Positions 13,990 to 21,635 of a stretch of DNA of 64,000 nucleotides are shown here, piece after piece. Numbering within the stretch: position 1 is the stretch's first letter; each line of letters starts with the position of its first letter. The translations under genes and the position numbers were made by a program. The notes below the pieces were generated by a model, which saw only the letters and a program-made list of their open reading frames with translations, did not search any database and was not told the origin of the DNA. This DNA comes from Candidatus Dormiibacterota bacterium (GTDB lineage Bacteria > Chloroflexota > Dormibacteria > Dormibacterales > Dormibacteraceae), in the NCBI GenBank assembly GCA_024280995.1, contig JAMXLM010000018.1, positions 434,001-498,000 on the forward strand. The letters run 5' to 3'.

Positions 13990-14444
13990 GGCCGGCGGAA
14001 CGGCAGCAGCTCGAGCTGCTCGAAGCGATCCCGCACCGCTGATTGGAGCTCGGTCACGAGCGCCGTCAGCCGTTCCTGCTCGGCGCTGTCCGTGACGTTG
14101 ACGACGCGCATGCGACGCAGCGTGGTCTGCAGGGCGTAGAGGCCCGCCGGTTCGTTGCCCGCCATTCGCGCGGCGGAGTTGCGAATGTCCTTCGACGCCT
14201 CGTCCTGGCCGTGGGTTCGCAGCCAGTTCGCAAGCCGCGCGGCGGCCAGCAGCACGCGTTGGGTCTTCGGATTGACGGCTCGCGAAACGACCTGCGGGGG
14301 ACGGCGCGGCTCGAAGAGCGCGTTCACCCCGTTGGGACGGCGGATCGATGCGATTCGAGAGAGCACGTTGCGCGGACCGAGGATGATCAGCATGCCGGTG
14401 GTGATGAGAAGCACCACGACCACTGCCACGATCGCATCCAGCAT
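13986..14444 (-). CDS. Hypothetical single-pass membrane protein
   Basis: A 152-residue protein with one N-terminal transmembrane helix (about residues 3-24, AIVAVVVVLLITTGMLIIL) and a basic, helical cytoplasmic or external part. I find no family signature. The C-terminus contains a likely amphipathic helix (ERLTALVTELQSAVRDRFEQL). Its stop overlaps the CTG start of the RidA gene, so the two are probably co-translated. The upstream neighbour is divergent with a 33-bp gap. Function unknown. Confidence 0.65.
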   Translation of the reverse strand: MLDAIVAVVVVLLITTGMLIILGPRNVLSRIASIRRPNGVNALFEPRRPPQVVSRAVNPKTQRVLLAAARLANWLRTHGQDEASKDIRNSAARMAGNEPAGLYALQTTLRRMRVVNVTDSAEQERLTALVTELQSAVRDRFEQLELLPFRRP

Positions 14445-14477
14445 TTTTTCCTAGGTTACGCTTGGTCGGCCAGGAAC

Positions 14478-15233
14478 GTGAATCCCGTCGCAGTCATCAC
14501 AGGAGCTTCCTCGGGCATCGGCGCAGCGACCGCGATCGCGCTCGGGCGCAATGGCTATCGGATCGTCGTCGGAGCCCGTCGCGTGGAGCGGCTCGAGCGA
14601 GTCGCCGGCGAGGAAGGCCTGGCTCTGCGGCTCGACGTCACCGACGAGCAGAGCGTCGACGATTTCGTCAAGCAGATCGGGAAACGGTTCGGCAGGATCG
14701 ACGTCCTGATCAACAACGCGGGCGGGGCGCTGGGGCTCAACCCGGTGGCAGACGCACACGACGACGAGTGGATCGGCATGTGGAAGACGAACGTGCTCGG
14801 TTTGATGTGGATGACCCGTGCATGTCTTCCGTTGATCAGAAAAGCGAAGCATGGGCACATCGTCAACATCGGCTCGATCGCGGGCTTCGAGACGTACCGG
14901 GGAGGCGCGGGCTACACCGCCGTCAAGCACGCCGTACGCGCGATCACAAGGACGCTCCGCCTGGAGTTGAACGGCGAGCCCATCCGAGTGACCGAGATCG
15001 CTCCCGGCCTGGTCGAGACCGAGTTCAGCGTCGTCCGCTTCCACGGCGACCGCAAGGCCGCAAAGGCGGTGTACGAAGGGATCAAGCCGCTTACGGCCGA
15101 GGATGTCGCCGACTGCGTCGTCTTCGCCGTCACGCGGCCGCCGCACGTCGACATCGACGAGATCGTCGTTCGTCCCGTCGCCCAGGCCAACGCTGTGACC
15201 GTCGCGCGCAAGGCTCCGCGCAATAAGTCCTAG
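14478..15233 (+). CDS. Short-chain dehydrogenase/reductase, YdfG-like
   Basis: NAD(P)-dependent oxidoreductase of 251 residues. It has the cofactor motif TGASSGIG at residues 8-15, the NNAG motif near residue 83, a catalytic Ser in IGSIAG and YTAVK as the YxxxK pair; the APGLVETEF segment matches the YdfG/serine-dehydrogenase-like group that acts on L-allo-threonine or 3-hydroxy acids. The GTG at 14478 places the nucleotide motif at the usual distance; the longer upstream frame has no similarity. Its stop shares CTAG with the convergent quinone reductase gene. The natural substrate is not certain. Confidence 0.9.
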   Translation: MNPVAVITGASSGIGAATAIALGRNGYRIVVGARRVERLERVAGEEGLALRLDVTDEQSVDDFVKQIGKRFGRIDVLINNAGGALGLNPVADAHDDEWIGMWKTNVLGLMWMTRACLPLIRKAKHGHIVNIGSIAGFETYRGGAGYTAVKHAVRAITRTLRLELNGEPIRVTEIAPGLVETEFSVVRFHGDRKAAKAVYEGIKPLTAEDVADCVVFAVTRPPHVDIDEIVVRPVAQANAVTVARKAPRNKS

Positions 15234-16168
15234 GGCGTAAGCAGAATCTTTCCGGTCGTCTTTCGTGCCTGCAGATCGATATGCGCCTGCCGGGCCTCTC
15301 GCAAGGGATAGCGCGCGCCGACCTGGACGTCGAGCGAGCCATTCTTGACCAGCTCGAACACCGCGGCCGCGCGCTCGCGCAGCAGCTCGGGCGTGCGTGT
15401 GTACGTCTGGATCGTCGGTCGCTGAACGTACAGCGATCCATGCCCGGCGAGGATCTGCACGGGCAAGGGATCCGGCTGCCCGCTCGCGGCGCCGTACAGG
15501 ATCATCCGCCCGAACGGCCGGATCGCCTTGAGGCCTTCGTAGAACGTCGTCCTGCCGACGCCGTCGTACACGGCGGCCACGCCCTGGCCGCCGGTGATCT
15601 CGCGAGCCCTCTCCGCGAAGCCTTCGTATCCGAGGACTTCGTCCGCGCCGGCCTCTCGCGCGAGCCGTGCCTTCTCGTCGGTCGACGTGGTGGCGATGAC
15701 CCGGCCGCCCATTGATTTCGCGACCTGGATGAGAAGGCGGCCGACGCCGCCCGCGCCCGCGTGCGCGATCACCCAGTCGCCCTTCTGGATCGGATACGAA
15801 TCGTGCGCGAGGACGTACGCCGTGATGCCCTGAAGGAGTGCCGCCGCCGCCACCTCCGTCGCGATTCCGTCCGGGATGGCCACGAGCTTTTCGCGCCAGC
15901 CGGCGACGAGTTCGGCGTAGCTGTGCGGGACGTCGATCCAGGCCACGCGCTCAGAGGTGCCGGCGACGACGCCGGCGCCCTCGACGCCGATGATCGCGGG
16001 AGGCTTCTGGCCATACCCATGGCCCTCGCGCTCGTAGACGTCACGAAAGTTGACTCCGACCGCCTGCACGTCGATGAGGACCTCGCCGCCCTTTGGCGTC
16101 GGATCGGGAACCTCGCGGTACTCGAGGACCTCGGGACCGCCGTTGCGCTCGAAGACGACCGCCTTCAT
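15230..16168 (-). CDS. NADPH:quinone oxidoreductase, medium-chain family (QorA-like)
   Basis: A zinc-free medium-chain reductase of 312 residues that reduces quinones or enones with NADPH. It opens MKAVVFERNGGPEVLEYREVP, has the quinone-reductase segment VGVNFRDVYEREG, the nucleotide motif HAGAGGVGRLLIQ near residue 140, and no catalytic zinc cysteines. The ATG at 16168 lies four bases after the stop of a 49-codon ORF, so it is the last gene of a minus-strand run from hisA. The 3' end meets the SDR gene within a CTAG. Confidence 0.92.
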   Translation of the reverse strand: MKAVVFERNGGPEVLEYREVPDPTPKGGEVLIDVQAVGVNFRDVYEREGHGYGQKPPAIIGVEGAGVVAGTSERVAWIDVPHSYAELVAGWREKLVAIPDGIATEVAAAALLQGITAYVLAHDSYPIQKGDWVIAHAGAGGVGRLLIQVAKSMGGRVIATTSTDEKARLAREAGADEVLGYEGFAERAREITGGQGVAAVYDGVGRTTFYEGLKAIRPFGRMILYGAASGQPDPLPVQILAGHGSLYVQRPTIQTYTRTPELLRERAAAVFELVKNGSLDVQVGARYPLREARQAHIDLQARKTTGKILLTP

Positions 16169-16172
16169 CGGT

Positions 16173-16322
16173 TCACTTGATCAGTCCGGCCGCACGAGCC
16201 TTTTCGCGGAGGAGGCAGGCCTCCTCCGCGGGCCACCTCGTTCCACGGTCAACGCCAGGAGGCGTCTGGTCGTACGCGCTGGGCGACGGCCCAAGTAAAT
16301 CGGGCCTGCATCTCCACCTCAT
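16173..16322 (-). CDS. Candidate 49-residue micro-ORF ending in ARAAGLIK
   Basis: The ATG at 16322 directly follows the TAG of the 13-codon ORF, and the TGA lies four bases before the qor ATG. The N-terminal half uses several codons that are rare here (AGG, TTA, AGA), while the C-terminal half (RWPAEEACLLREKARAAGLIK) looks coding. The last eight residues repeat the tail of the preceding ORF exactly. It may be a real peptide, the remnant of a duplicated gene end, or the true C-terminus of a frameshifted gene. I do not know its function. Confidence 0.3.
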   Translation of the reverse strand: MRWRCRPDLLGPSPSAYDQTPPGVDRGTRWPAEEACLLREKARAAGLIK

Positions 16323-16350
16323 CTATTTGATCAGTCCGGCCGCACGGGCC
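16177..16350. repeat. 24-bp direct repeat, two copies 150 bp apart
   Basis: Copies at 16177-16200 and 16327-16350 differ at one base (CACGAGCC versus CACGGGCC). On the minus strand both encode ARAAGLIK followed directly by a stop, in the same frame. The 150-bp offset equals fifty codons. The sequence between the copies is not repeated elsewhere. Confidence 0.8.
16205..16230. repeat. 12-bp perfect inverted repeat with 2-bp loop
   Basis: CGCGGAGGAGGC (16205-16216) and its exact complement (16219-16230) flank AG. It lies within the 49-codon ORF. On neither strand is it followed by a T-tract, so it is not an ordinary terminator. It may be a palindromic repeat; it shares GCGGGCCACCTC downstream with the palindromic element in carB. 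Confidence 0.6.
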
Positions 16351-16364
16351 TCATCCTTCGTCAT
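16323..16364 (-). CDS. Candidate 13-residue ORF MTKDEARAAGLIK
   Basis: The ATG at 16364 directly abuts the TGA of the 51-residue cysteine protein, and the TAG abuts the next ATG. The peptide is MTKDEARAAGLIK. It could be a coupling peptide, a leader, or a decayed gene end. Support is only positional plus the repeated ARAAGLIK tail. Confidence 0.25.
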   Translation of the reverse strand: MTKDEARAAGLIK

Positions 16365-16520
16365 TCAACATCCAGGGTCGCCGTAGTTCCCGCAGCAGGG
16401 ATCGCGTGGCGAGCGCCGCGCCAGGTTGGCCGCGACGTGGCGGAGACGCTCGATCGGACCGTAATCCCCGGACACGAGGTTGCGGAGAAACGTCGGTTGC
16501 CAGCCTTTCCGGCGCTTCAT
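16365..16520 (-). CDS. Small cysteine-tailed protein (CCGNYGDPGC), 51 residues
   Basis: A basic 51-residue protein starting MKRRKGWQPTFLRNLVSGDYG and ending in CCGNYGDPGC, a compact three-cysteine tail that suggests metal or disulfide chemistry. I recall small proteins with a CCGNYGxPGC ending in other Gram-positive-like genomes but no assigned function. Its ATG overlaps the stop of the DUF3465 lipoprotein gene (ATGA), so the two are probably co-translated. The frame extends 15 codons further upstream, but that part lies antisense-free inside the lipoprotein gene and is less likely. Confidence 0.6.
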   Translation of the reverse strand: MKRRKGWQPTFLRNLVSGDYGPIERLRHVAANLARRSPRDPCCGNYGDPGC

Positions 16521-16987
16521 TCGTAGTAATTGTTCGCGAACTCGATCCAACCCGGATTCGGACACCCACTCGATGTGTGCGCGTGGGTGCAGTGCACGCC
16601 GTATCGCGGCCCGGGATCGATGTAGAGCTGACCGTGGATCACGAGCCCGTCACCCATGTGCGCGGGCACCTCCTGGGCAAGCGTGGTGTTGTGATCGACC
16701 TCGAGCATCTCGCCGGTCGGAACCCGGACTTCGAAACGTTCGTGACCGCCGCTGTCGGCCGGGGCGGTGACGATGGTGGCGTCGAACGTCACCTCGGCCC
16801 CGCTCATGTTCTGCTGGATGTCGTTGTGAAGGCCCTGGTCGTCGGCGGTGTCACGCCCGCCACACGCGACGAGCACCAGCGTCGCCGCGACCAGCGCCAG
16901 GCCTGCGGCCGAAGACCCTCGGCGAGAGATTCGGCGATCCAGGTGCTCCAGATTCGGGCGAAGCGACGAGCAGCGGAGCGAGCGCAT
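16517..16987 (-). CDS. DUF3465 lipoprotein
   Basis: A secreted lipoprotein. The segment AAGLALVAATLVLVAC gives a hydrophobic signal core and a lipobox (LVAC), followed by a soluble domain of about 110 residues with the DUF3465 features: HNDIQQNMSGAEVTFDATIV, FEVRVPTGEMLEVDHN, a GPRYGVHCTHAH segment and a closing GWIEFANNYYE. The start is unsettled: ATG at 16987 gives a longish N-region, while an ATG at 17092 overlaps the hisA stop (ATGA) but would put about 65 residues before the lipobox. DUF3465 has no known activity. The two His and Cys in VHCTHAH could bind metal. Confidence 0.75.
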   Translation of the reverse strand: MRSLRCSSLRPNLEHLDRRISRRGSSAAGLALVAATLVLVACGGRDTADDQGLHNDIQQNMSGAEVTFDATIVTAPADSGGHERFEVRVPTGEMLEVDHNTTLAQEVPAHMGDGLVIHGQLYIDPGPRYGVHCTHAHTSSGCPNPGWIEFANNYYE

Positions 16988-17088
16988 CAGTCGATTCGTA
17001 AGCGAGCAGCGCAGGAGCTGAGCCCGAAGATGGGCCGCATTGGGCGCCGAAGATCCGCCGAGGGCTCTTCGGTCCGCAGGCCCACGCT

Positions 17089-17793
17089 TCATGTCGCCAG
17101 GGCTTGCTCCAGCGTGATCTTGCCCTCGTACAGCGCCTTGCCGAGGATCACCGCCTCCGCGCCCGCGGCCGAGACGCGCCGCAGGTGATCCACCGACGCC
17201 ACGCCGCCCGAGTACTGGAGCTCGTGCCGGGTCATCTTCCGCACTCTACCGAGCGTGTCGAGGTCGGGGCCGGCCAGCGTGCCGTCGCGATCGATGCAGG
17301 TCAGGATCACGCCCGCGAGCGGGAGGTCCGACCAGCGGCCGACCAGCGCCTTCAATGTCACGGGGTCGGTGTCCAGCCAGCCGCTTACCGCGGCTTTCTC
17401 GTCGCGCACGTCGAGCGCAGCCAGGACCTTGCCCGGATGGCCGAACGCGCACCGCTCGAAAAGGTGCGGATCGCGCACCGCCGCCGTCGCCATCACCACC
17501 CACTGCGCCCCGCCGTCGAGAAGCGCCTTCACCGCCTCCTCGCTGCGCACGCCGCCGGCGACCTGGACCTGAATGTCGGACTGCTCGAGCAGCCGCGCGA
17601 TGACCTCTCGGTTGCTGGCGGAGCCCCGTGCCGCGTCGAGGTCGACGACATGCATCCGCTTCGCGCCAGTGGCGGCAAATTGCTTCGCCATGGCGACGGG
17701 GTCCTCGGAGTACACGGTCGGTTCGTTGTAGTTGCCCTGGGTCAGCCGGACGCAGCGGCCGCCGAGGATGTCGATTGCTGGAATCACGAGCAC
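17089..17793 (-). CDS. hisA: Phosphoribosylformimino-5-aminoimidazole carboxamide ribotide isomerase
   Basis: Histidine pathway isomerase (ProFAR to PRFAR) with a (beta/alpha)8 barrel of 234 residues. The first catalytic Asp is D8 in IPAIDILGG, the second lies in ILTCIDRDGTLAGPDL, and phosphate-binding loops appear at VAGGVRS and YSGGVAS. The TCIDRDG wording is HisA-like rather than HisF-like. There is no his operon around it; hisC is 23 kb away. In some actinobacteria one enzyme (PriA) also serves tryptophan synthesis; whether this copy does cannot be told. It heads a minus-strand run of tightly spaced genes. Confidence 0.92.
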   Translation of the reverse strand: MLVIPAIDILGGRCVRLTQGNYNEPTVYSEDPVAMAKQFAATGAKRMHVVDLDAARGSASNREVIARLLEQSDIQVQVAGGVRSEEAVKALLDGGAQWVVMATAAVRDPHLFERCAFGHPGKVLAALDVRDEKAAVSGWLDTDPVTLKALVGRWSDLPLAGVILTCIDRDGTLAGPDLDTLGRVRKMTRHELQYSGGVASVDHLRRVSAAGAEAVILGKALYEGKITLEQALAT

Positions 17794-17808
17794 GACGAGC
17801 TCCCCGGC

Positions 17809-18300
17809 CTAGCGGTAGTTCGTGAACTGGAGCGGCACCGGGATGTCCTCGGCGTCGCGCAACGACTTGATCACGGACTGCAGCGTGTCCTTGTCCTTGC
17901 TGGTGACACGCAGCTGGTCGCCCTGGATTCGGACTTGAACTTTGGCGGAGACGTTCTGGATCCGCTTGCGGAGGTCGCGAGCCAGGTCGTCGTTGATCCC
18001 TGCGTTCAGGCTGACCTCGATCTGGCCGCGGCCCTTGCCAACCGTCTTCGGGTCGCCCGCCTTGAAGAGCTTGGGTGAGAGCTGCCGGCGTGCCGCCTTC
18101 TCTCTGAGCACCTGCAGCGCGGCTCGCGCCCGGTCCTCCGACGCGGACTCGATGACGATCACCTCGCCCCTGTGGTCGTACGAGGTCGCGGTGTCCTTGA
18201 AGTCGAAACGAGTTCCGACCTCGCGGCGAGCCTGGTCCAGCGTGTTGGTCAGCTCGGCGGGGTTGAACTCGGAGACGACGTCGAAGGAGTACTCAGCCAA
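17809..18300 (-). CDS. YajQ family nucleotide-binding protein
   Basis: A 163-residue UPF0234 protein with two ferredoxin-like halves. It opens with EYSFDVVSEFNPAELTNTLDQARREVGTRFDFKDT in family-standard form and ends with RITSKDKDTLQSVIK-like text and PLQFTNYR. YajQ proteins bind tRNA or nucleotides, and some bind cyclic di-GMP as effectors; a GGDEF enzyme is encoded at 47.5 kb. The only start that gives a standard N-terminus is TTG at 18300, overlapping the stop of the upstream gene by eight bases. Confidence 0.92.
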   Translation of the reverse strand: MAEYSFDVVSEFNPAELTNTLDQARREVGTRFDFKDTATSYDHRGEVIVIESASEDRARAALQVLREKAARRQLSPKLFKAGDPKTVGKGRGQIEVSLNAGINDDLARDLRKRIQNVSAKVQVRIQGDQLRVTSKDKDTLQSVIKSLRDAEDIPVPLQFTNYR

Positions 18301-18661
18301 AGATCGCCCGCAAGCCTTCGATGACGGCGACGATCGCGAGCCCGACGCTGGCCACCGACGAGATCGCCAGGAGCGCCCCGATGCCTGCCGTCCCCTCGTC
18401 CAGCGCCTCGGGCGGCGGCTTGTCGTACGGATCCGGCCCGTAGTCGAGGTCGTAGAGGTCATCGGCCCTGGCGCGCTGGACCAGCTCGTCGACGACGGCC
18501 TTCCCACCCGCCGGCAGGGACTTGCCGTCGAGATTGGCGACCGCGTCCTTGAGGTTGTCTCGCGTCTTGCCCAGCTCGGCGACGACCATGTCGAGCGTCT
18601 GCATGGCCGCAGGCGTGTTGTGCTCGCGGCGCAGGTCGGCGATAACGCCGTAAAGGCTCAC
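18293..18661 (-). CDS. Hypothetical protein with C-terminal membrane anchor
   Basis: A 122-residue protein: a helical, charged N-terminal half (LRREHNTPAAMQTLDMVVAELGKTRDNLKDAV), an acidic Tyr/Asp/Pro stretch (DLYDLDYGPDPYDKPPPE) and one C-terminal transmembrane helix (about residues 95-120). I chose GTG at 18661 because a TACGAT box ends eight nucleotides before it; a longer frame to 18769 would run into the ilvE start. No family recognised. It is probably co-transcribed with yajQ and hisA. Confidence 0.6.
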   Translation of the reverse strand: MSLYGVIADLRREHNTPAAMQTLDMVVAELGKTRDNLKDAVANLDGKSLPAGGKAVVDELVQRARADDLYDLDYGPDPYDKPPPEALDEGTAGIGALLAISSVASVGLAIVAVIEGLRAIFG

Positions 18662-18669
18662 GTCCCGAA

Positions 18670-18675
18670 ATCGTA
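18670..18675 (-). promoter_or_regulatory. Candidate -10 box, leaderless gene at 18661
   Basis: TACGAT in minus sense ends eight nucleotides before the GTG, so transcription would begin at or next to the start codon. Confidence 0.4.
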
Positions 18676-18754
18676 GCTTCAGGGGGGTGCGCCGGGCGCA
18701 GGCTTTGCCGAGCCCCTCGCCCCGAGGGCGGCGTTCACCCTCAAGGCCGACGAA

Positions 18755-18760
18755 TACACT
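18755..18760 (+). promoter_or_regulatory. Candidate -10 box of ilvE, leaderless
   Basis: TACACT ends eight nucleotides before the ilvE ATG, and no Shine-Dalgarno is present. A TTCACC at 18734-18739 could serve as -35 but is only 15 bp away. Confidence 0.4.
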
Positions 18761-18768
18761 TAACCCCA

Positions 18769-19734
18769 ATGGGTGTGGACGCCAAAGCGAAAGCGGCGGC
18801 GAAGAAGCCGTCCGTCCATCCGAACACGTGGGTGTTCTTCGACGGCGAGTTCGCCCGCTACAACGACGTGAAGCTCGGGTTGATGACGCATGCGCTCCAC
18901 TACGGGACCGCCGTCTTCGAAGGGATTCGCGCCTACTGGAACCCGAAGAAGGAGCAGCTCTTCCTTCTCCAGGCGGCGGCGCACTACGAGCGGATGAAGC
19001 GCTCGGCCAACGTGATGCGAATGACGCTCCCGTACTCCACCGAGGAGCTGGTCAACTGCACTCTCGAGGTGCTGCGGCGCAACGGCTTCAAGTCCGACGT
19101 CTACGTGCGGCCGCTGCTGTACACCTCGAGCGAGGAGATCGGTGTCCGGCTGCACAACCTCGACCGAAACTTCTTCATCTACGCAATCCCGTTCGGGAAC
19201 TACGTCGAGGTCGAGTCGGGAATCCGGTGCATGGTGAGCACCTGGCGGCGGGTGCCCGACCAGGCGCTCCCGGCGCGGGCGAAGATCACCGGGTCGTACG
19301 CACAGGCGGCGCTGGCCAAGTCTGAGGCGGTCGAGAGCGGTTACGACGAGGCGATCGTGATGTCGATCGACGGCCACGTGTCCGAGGGCTCGGCGGAGAA
19401 CCTCTTCATGGTCAAGGACGGCGTCTTCGTGACCCCTCCCGTGACCGACGACATCCTCGAGGGCGTGACGCGGCAGCTCTTGATGAAGGTGATCAACAGC
19501 GAGCTCAACCTCCCGGTTGTCGAGCGCAGCATCGACCGCACCGAGCTGTACACGTGCGACGAGCTGCTGCTGTGCGGCACGGGTGCGCAGATCTCGCCGG
19601 TGATCGAGGTCGACCGCCGGCCCGTGGGCGACGGCAGGGTGGGCGAGTTCACGCAGGAGCTGCAGAACATCTACTTCGGCGCCGTGCGCGGCGAGGCGCC
19701 GAAGTACAAGGACTGGACGATCCCCGTCTACTGA
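18769..19734 (+). CDS. ilvE: Branched-chain amino acid aminotransferase
   Basis: PLP enzyme for the last step of valine, leucine and isoleucine synthesis. The 321-residue class IV aminotransferase has the catalytic Lys K172 in ARAKITGSY, the Tyr/Arg residues of HALHYGTAVFEGIRAY, and the phosphate-loop text SEGSAENLF and CGTGAQISPVIEVDRRPVG. The first 15 residues are a lysine/alanine extension. The ATG appears leaderless. It is the first gene of a plus-strand run; PLP for it could come from pdxS-pdxT in the same run. Confidence 0.96.
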   Translation: MGVDAKAKAAAKKPSVHPNTWVFFDGEFARYNDVKLGLMTHALHYGTAVFEGIRAYWNPKKEQLFLLQAAAHYERMKRSANVMRMTLPYSTEELVNCTLEVLRRNGFKSDVYVRPLLYTSSEEIGVRLHNLDRNFFIYAIPFGNYVEVESGIRCMVSTWRRVPDQALPARAKITGSYAQAALAKSEAVESGYDEAIVMSIDGHVSEGSAENLFMVKDGVFVTPPVTDDILEGVTRQLLMKVINSELNLPVVERSIDRTELYTCDELLLCGTGAQISPVIEVDRRPVGDGRVGEFTQELQNIYFGAVRGEAPKYKDWTIPVY

Positions 19735-20843
19735 AAGTAGTCGCGGCGCCGAACGCCTTCAAGGGCACGATGACCGCGACCCAGGCCGCGGCCGCCATCG
19801 CGAGCGGGGTTCACGACGCTTTTCCGGGTGCCGACGTCGTGCAGATCCCGGTCGCGGACGGTGGCGACGGCACTGTCGAGGCGCTGGTCGACGCGCGGCG
19901 CGGCGAGTACCGCACCACCGCGGTCGAAGGCCCCCTCGGCGATCCGGTCGAGGCGCGCTACGGCCTGATCGACGCGGGCAGGACCGCGGTGGTCGAGCTG
20001 GCGACCGCGAGCGGCCTGACGCTGATCGCGCCGGAGCGGCGCGACCCTCGCAAAGCCTCGACCTACGGTTTCGGGCAGCTTCTCGACGCGGCGCGGCGCG
20101 ACGGTGTCGACACGATCATCGCCGGCATCGGCGGCTCGGCGACCAATGACGGCGGCGCGGGGATGGCCCAGGCGCTCGGAGTCCGGCTTCTGGACGCCGC
20201 CGGCAACGACCTTCCTCGCGGCGGCGCCGCGCTTGCCGGCCTGGCGCGGGTCGACGCCTCGGGGCTTGACCCCGGCTGGCGTGCGGTCAAGGTGCGAGTC
20301 GCCACCGACGTCACCAACCCCCTGACCGGGCCACTGGGGGCGAGCGCGGTCTACGGGCCCCAGAAGGGCGCCGACCCGGCGATGGTGGCCGAGCTGGACC
20401 GAGCCCTGAAGCGCTTTGGAGAGGTGGTCGGAGTCGACGATCTGCCCGGCGCGGGAGCGGCCGGCGGCACCGGAGCAGGCCTCGTCGCGTTCCTGGGCGC
20501 GACGCTCGAGCGTGGGGCGCCCCTGATCGTCGAGGCCACGGGCTTCGACGACGCGCTGGCGGGCGCCGACCTCGTCATCACAGGGGAGGGCAGGGTCGAC
20601 GAGCAGACGGCGTACGGCAAGGCTCCCGGCGAGGTTGCCAAACGGGCGAACCGGGCCGGGATCCCGGTCCTCCTGCTGGCCGGCTCCAAGGGCGCCGGCT
20701 GGGAGGCGTTGGAGGGCGCCATGGTCCAGGTGCTCGATTTCGAAGAGCTCGGGATCACGCCGGCGGACGCCCTAAATGACCCAGAAGGGATGCTTCGGCG
20801 GGCCACCGTAGTAGCCTGCCGCAGGCGTTCATGGACGAGGTAG
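19731..20843 (+). CDS. Glycerate 2-kinase (GarK/GlxK family), probable CTG start
   Basis: Phosphorylates glycerate to 2-phosphoglycerate. The protein begins KVVAAPNAFKGTMTATQAA, the canonical family N-terminus, and has the VADGGDGTVEALV and GIGGSATNDGGAG motifs and a C-terminal ITGEGRVDEQTAYGKAP segment. The expected initiator position is CTG at 19731, which overlaps the ilvE stop as CTGA; no ATG, GTG or TTG gives this N-terminus. The CTG start yields 370 residues, normal for the family. A glyoxylate/hydroxypyruvate reductase-like gene at 42 kb could supply glycerate. The 3' end overlaps the sigma factor gene by 13 bp. Confidence 0.9.
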   Translation: MKVVAAPNAFKGTMTATQAAAAIASGVHDAFPGADVVQIPVADGGDGTVEALVDARRGEYRTTAVEGPLGDPVEARYGLIDAGRTAVVELATASGLTLIAPERRDPRKASTYGFGQLLDAARRDGVDTIIAGIGGSATNDGGAGMAQALGVRLLDAAGNDLPRGGAALAGLARVDASGLDPGWRAVKVRVATDVTNPLTGPLGASAVYGPQKGADPAMVAELDRALKRFGEVVGVDDLPGAGAAGGTGAGLVAFLGATLERGAPLIVEATGFDDALAGADLVITGEGRVDEQTAYGKAPGEVAKRANRAGIPVLLLAGSKGAGWEALEGAMVQVLDFEELGITPADALNDPEGMLRRATVVACRRRSWTR

Positions 20844-21613
20844 AGGAGGAGGGGACCGGCGGGGAGGGCGGCGAGCGAAGCGACGTCGAGCTCGTGCGCG
20901 CCTACCGGGCCGGCGAGATCCACGCTTTCGAGGAGCTCCACCGGCGCTACGTCGCCTCGATCTTCAGGCTCGTCCGGCGCAAGCTCGGCGACGCCCTGCT
21001 GGCCGAGGACATCGCCCAGGAGACCTTCATGAAGGCCCTGCGGATGATGGACAGGGTCGACGAGACGTTCAACTTCGGCGGCTGGGTGCACACGGTCGCG
21101 CGCAACCTCTGCTACGACGAGCTGCGCCGCCGCCAGCGGGACCTGCGCGCCGACGGCCCGACCGAGGAAGAGGACGACGAGCTCATGGCGAGCCTTCCGT
21201 CCACGGCCAAAGCGTTCGACCCGGTGCTCGTCCAGGAGTCGAACGAGACCCGGCGGCAGGTATGGGCGGTCGCCCAGCGCCTGCCGGAGAAGTACCGGCT
21301 GGTCCTGACGCTGCGCGAGCTGCAGGACATGAGCTACCGCCAGATCGCGCGCACCTTGAAAATGTCGGAAAGCGCGGTCGAGACACTGCTGTATCGCGCC
21401 CGGCTCCGGTTCAAGGAGGAGTACCTGGCCTCGCAGCGGGAGGGCGAGCTCAGCCACGAGGAGGCGGTGCCGCTCCTGGCGCCCTACCTCGCCGGCAAGC
21501 TGCGCCGCCCACAGGCCGAGGCCGTTCGAGACCACATCGCGTCGTGCGCCAAGTGCGCCCGCCGGGTCGGGCGAAGGCGCCTCAAAGACCAGCGCAGGAG
21601 TGGAGTCACATGA
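20831..21613 (+). CDS. ECF RNA polymerase sigma factor with C-terminal zinc-finger
   Basis: Directs RNA polymerase to alternative promoters. Region 2 is seen at about residues 25-95 (FEELHRRYVASIFRLVRRKLGDALLAEDIAQETFMKAL) and region 4 at about 140-190 (LPEKYRLVLTLRELQDMSYRQIARTL followed by SESAVETLLYRAR). After that comes an extra segment with HIASCAKC, an H-x3-C-x2-C zinc-finger of the anti-sigma (zf-HC2/ZAS) type. So sigma and anti-sigma-like module are in one chain of 260 residues, and no separate anti-sigma gene follows. The ATG at 20831 overlaps the glycerate kinase gene. Confidence 0.92.
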   Translation: MDEVEEEGTGGEGGERSDVELVRAYRAGEIHAFEELHRRYVASIFRLVRRKLGDALLAEDIAQETFMKALRMMDRVDETFNFGGWVHTVARNLCYDELRRRQRDLRADGPTEEEDDELMASLPSTAKAFDPVLVQESNETRRQVWAVAQRLPEKYRLVLTLRELQDMSYRQIARTLKMSESAVETLLYRARLRFKEEYLASQREGELSHEEAVPLLAPYLAGKLRRPQAEAVRDHIASCAKCARRVGRRRLKDQRRSGVT

Positions 21614-21635
21614 GGGTTAGTAGAGTAGGTATGCC

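Noticed and set aside
16177-16350. 24-bp direct repeat as phage attachment sites
   Set aside because: No integrase or foreign genes between the copies, which are 150 bp apart and keep the same reading frame and stop; a local coding duplication fits better.
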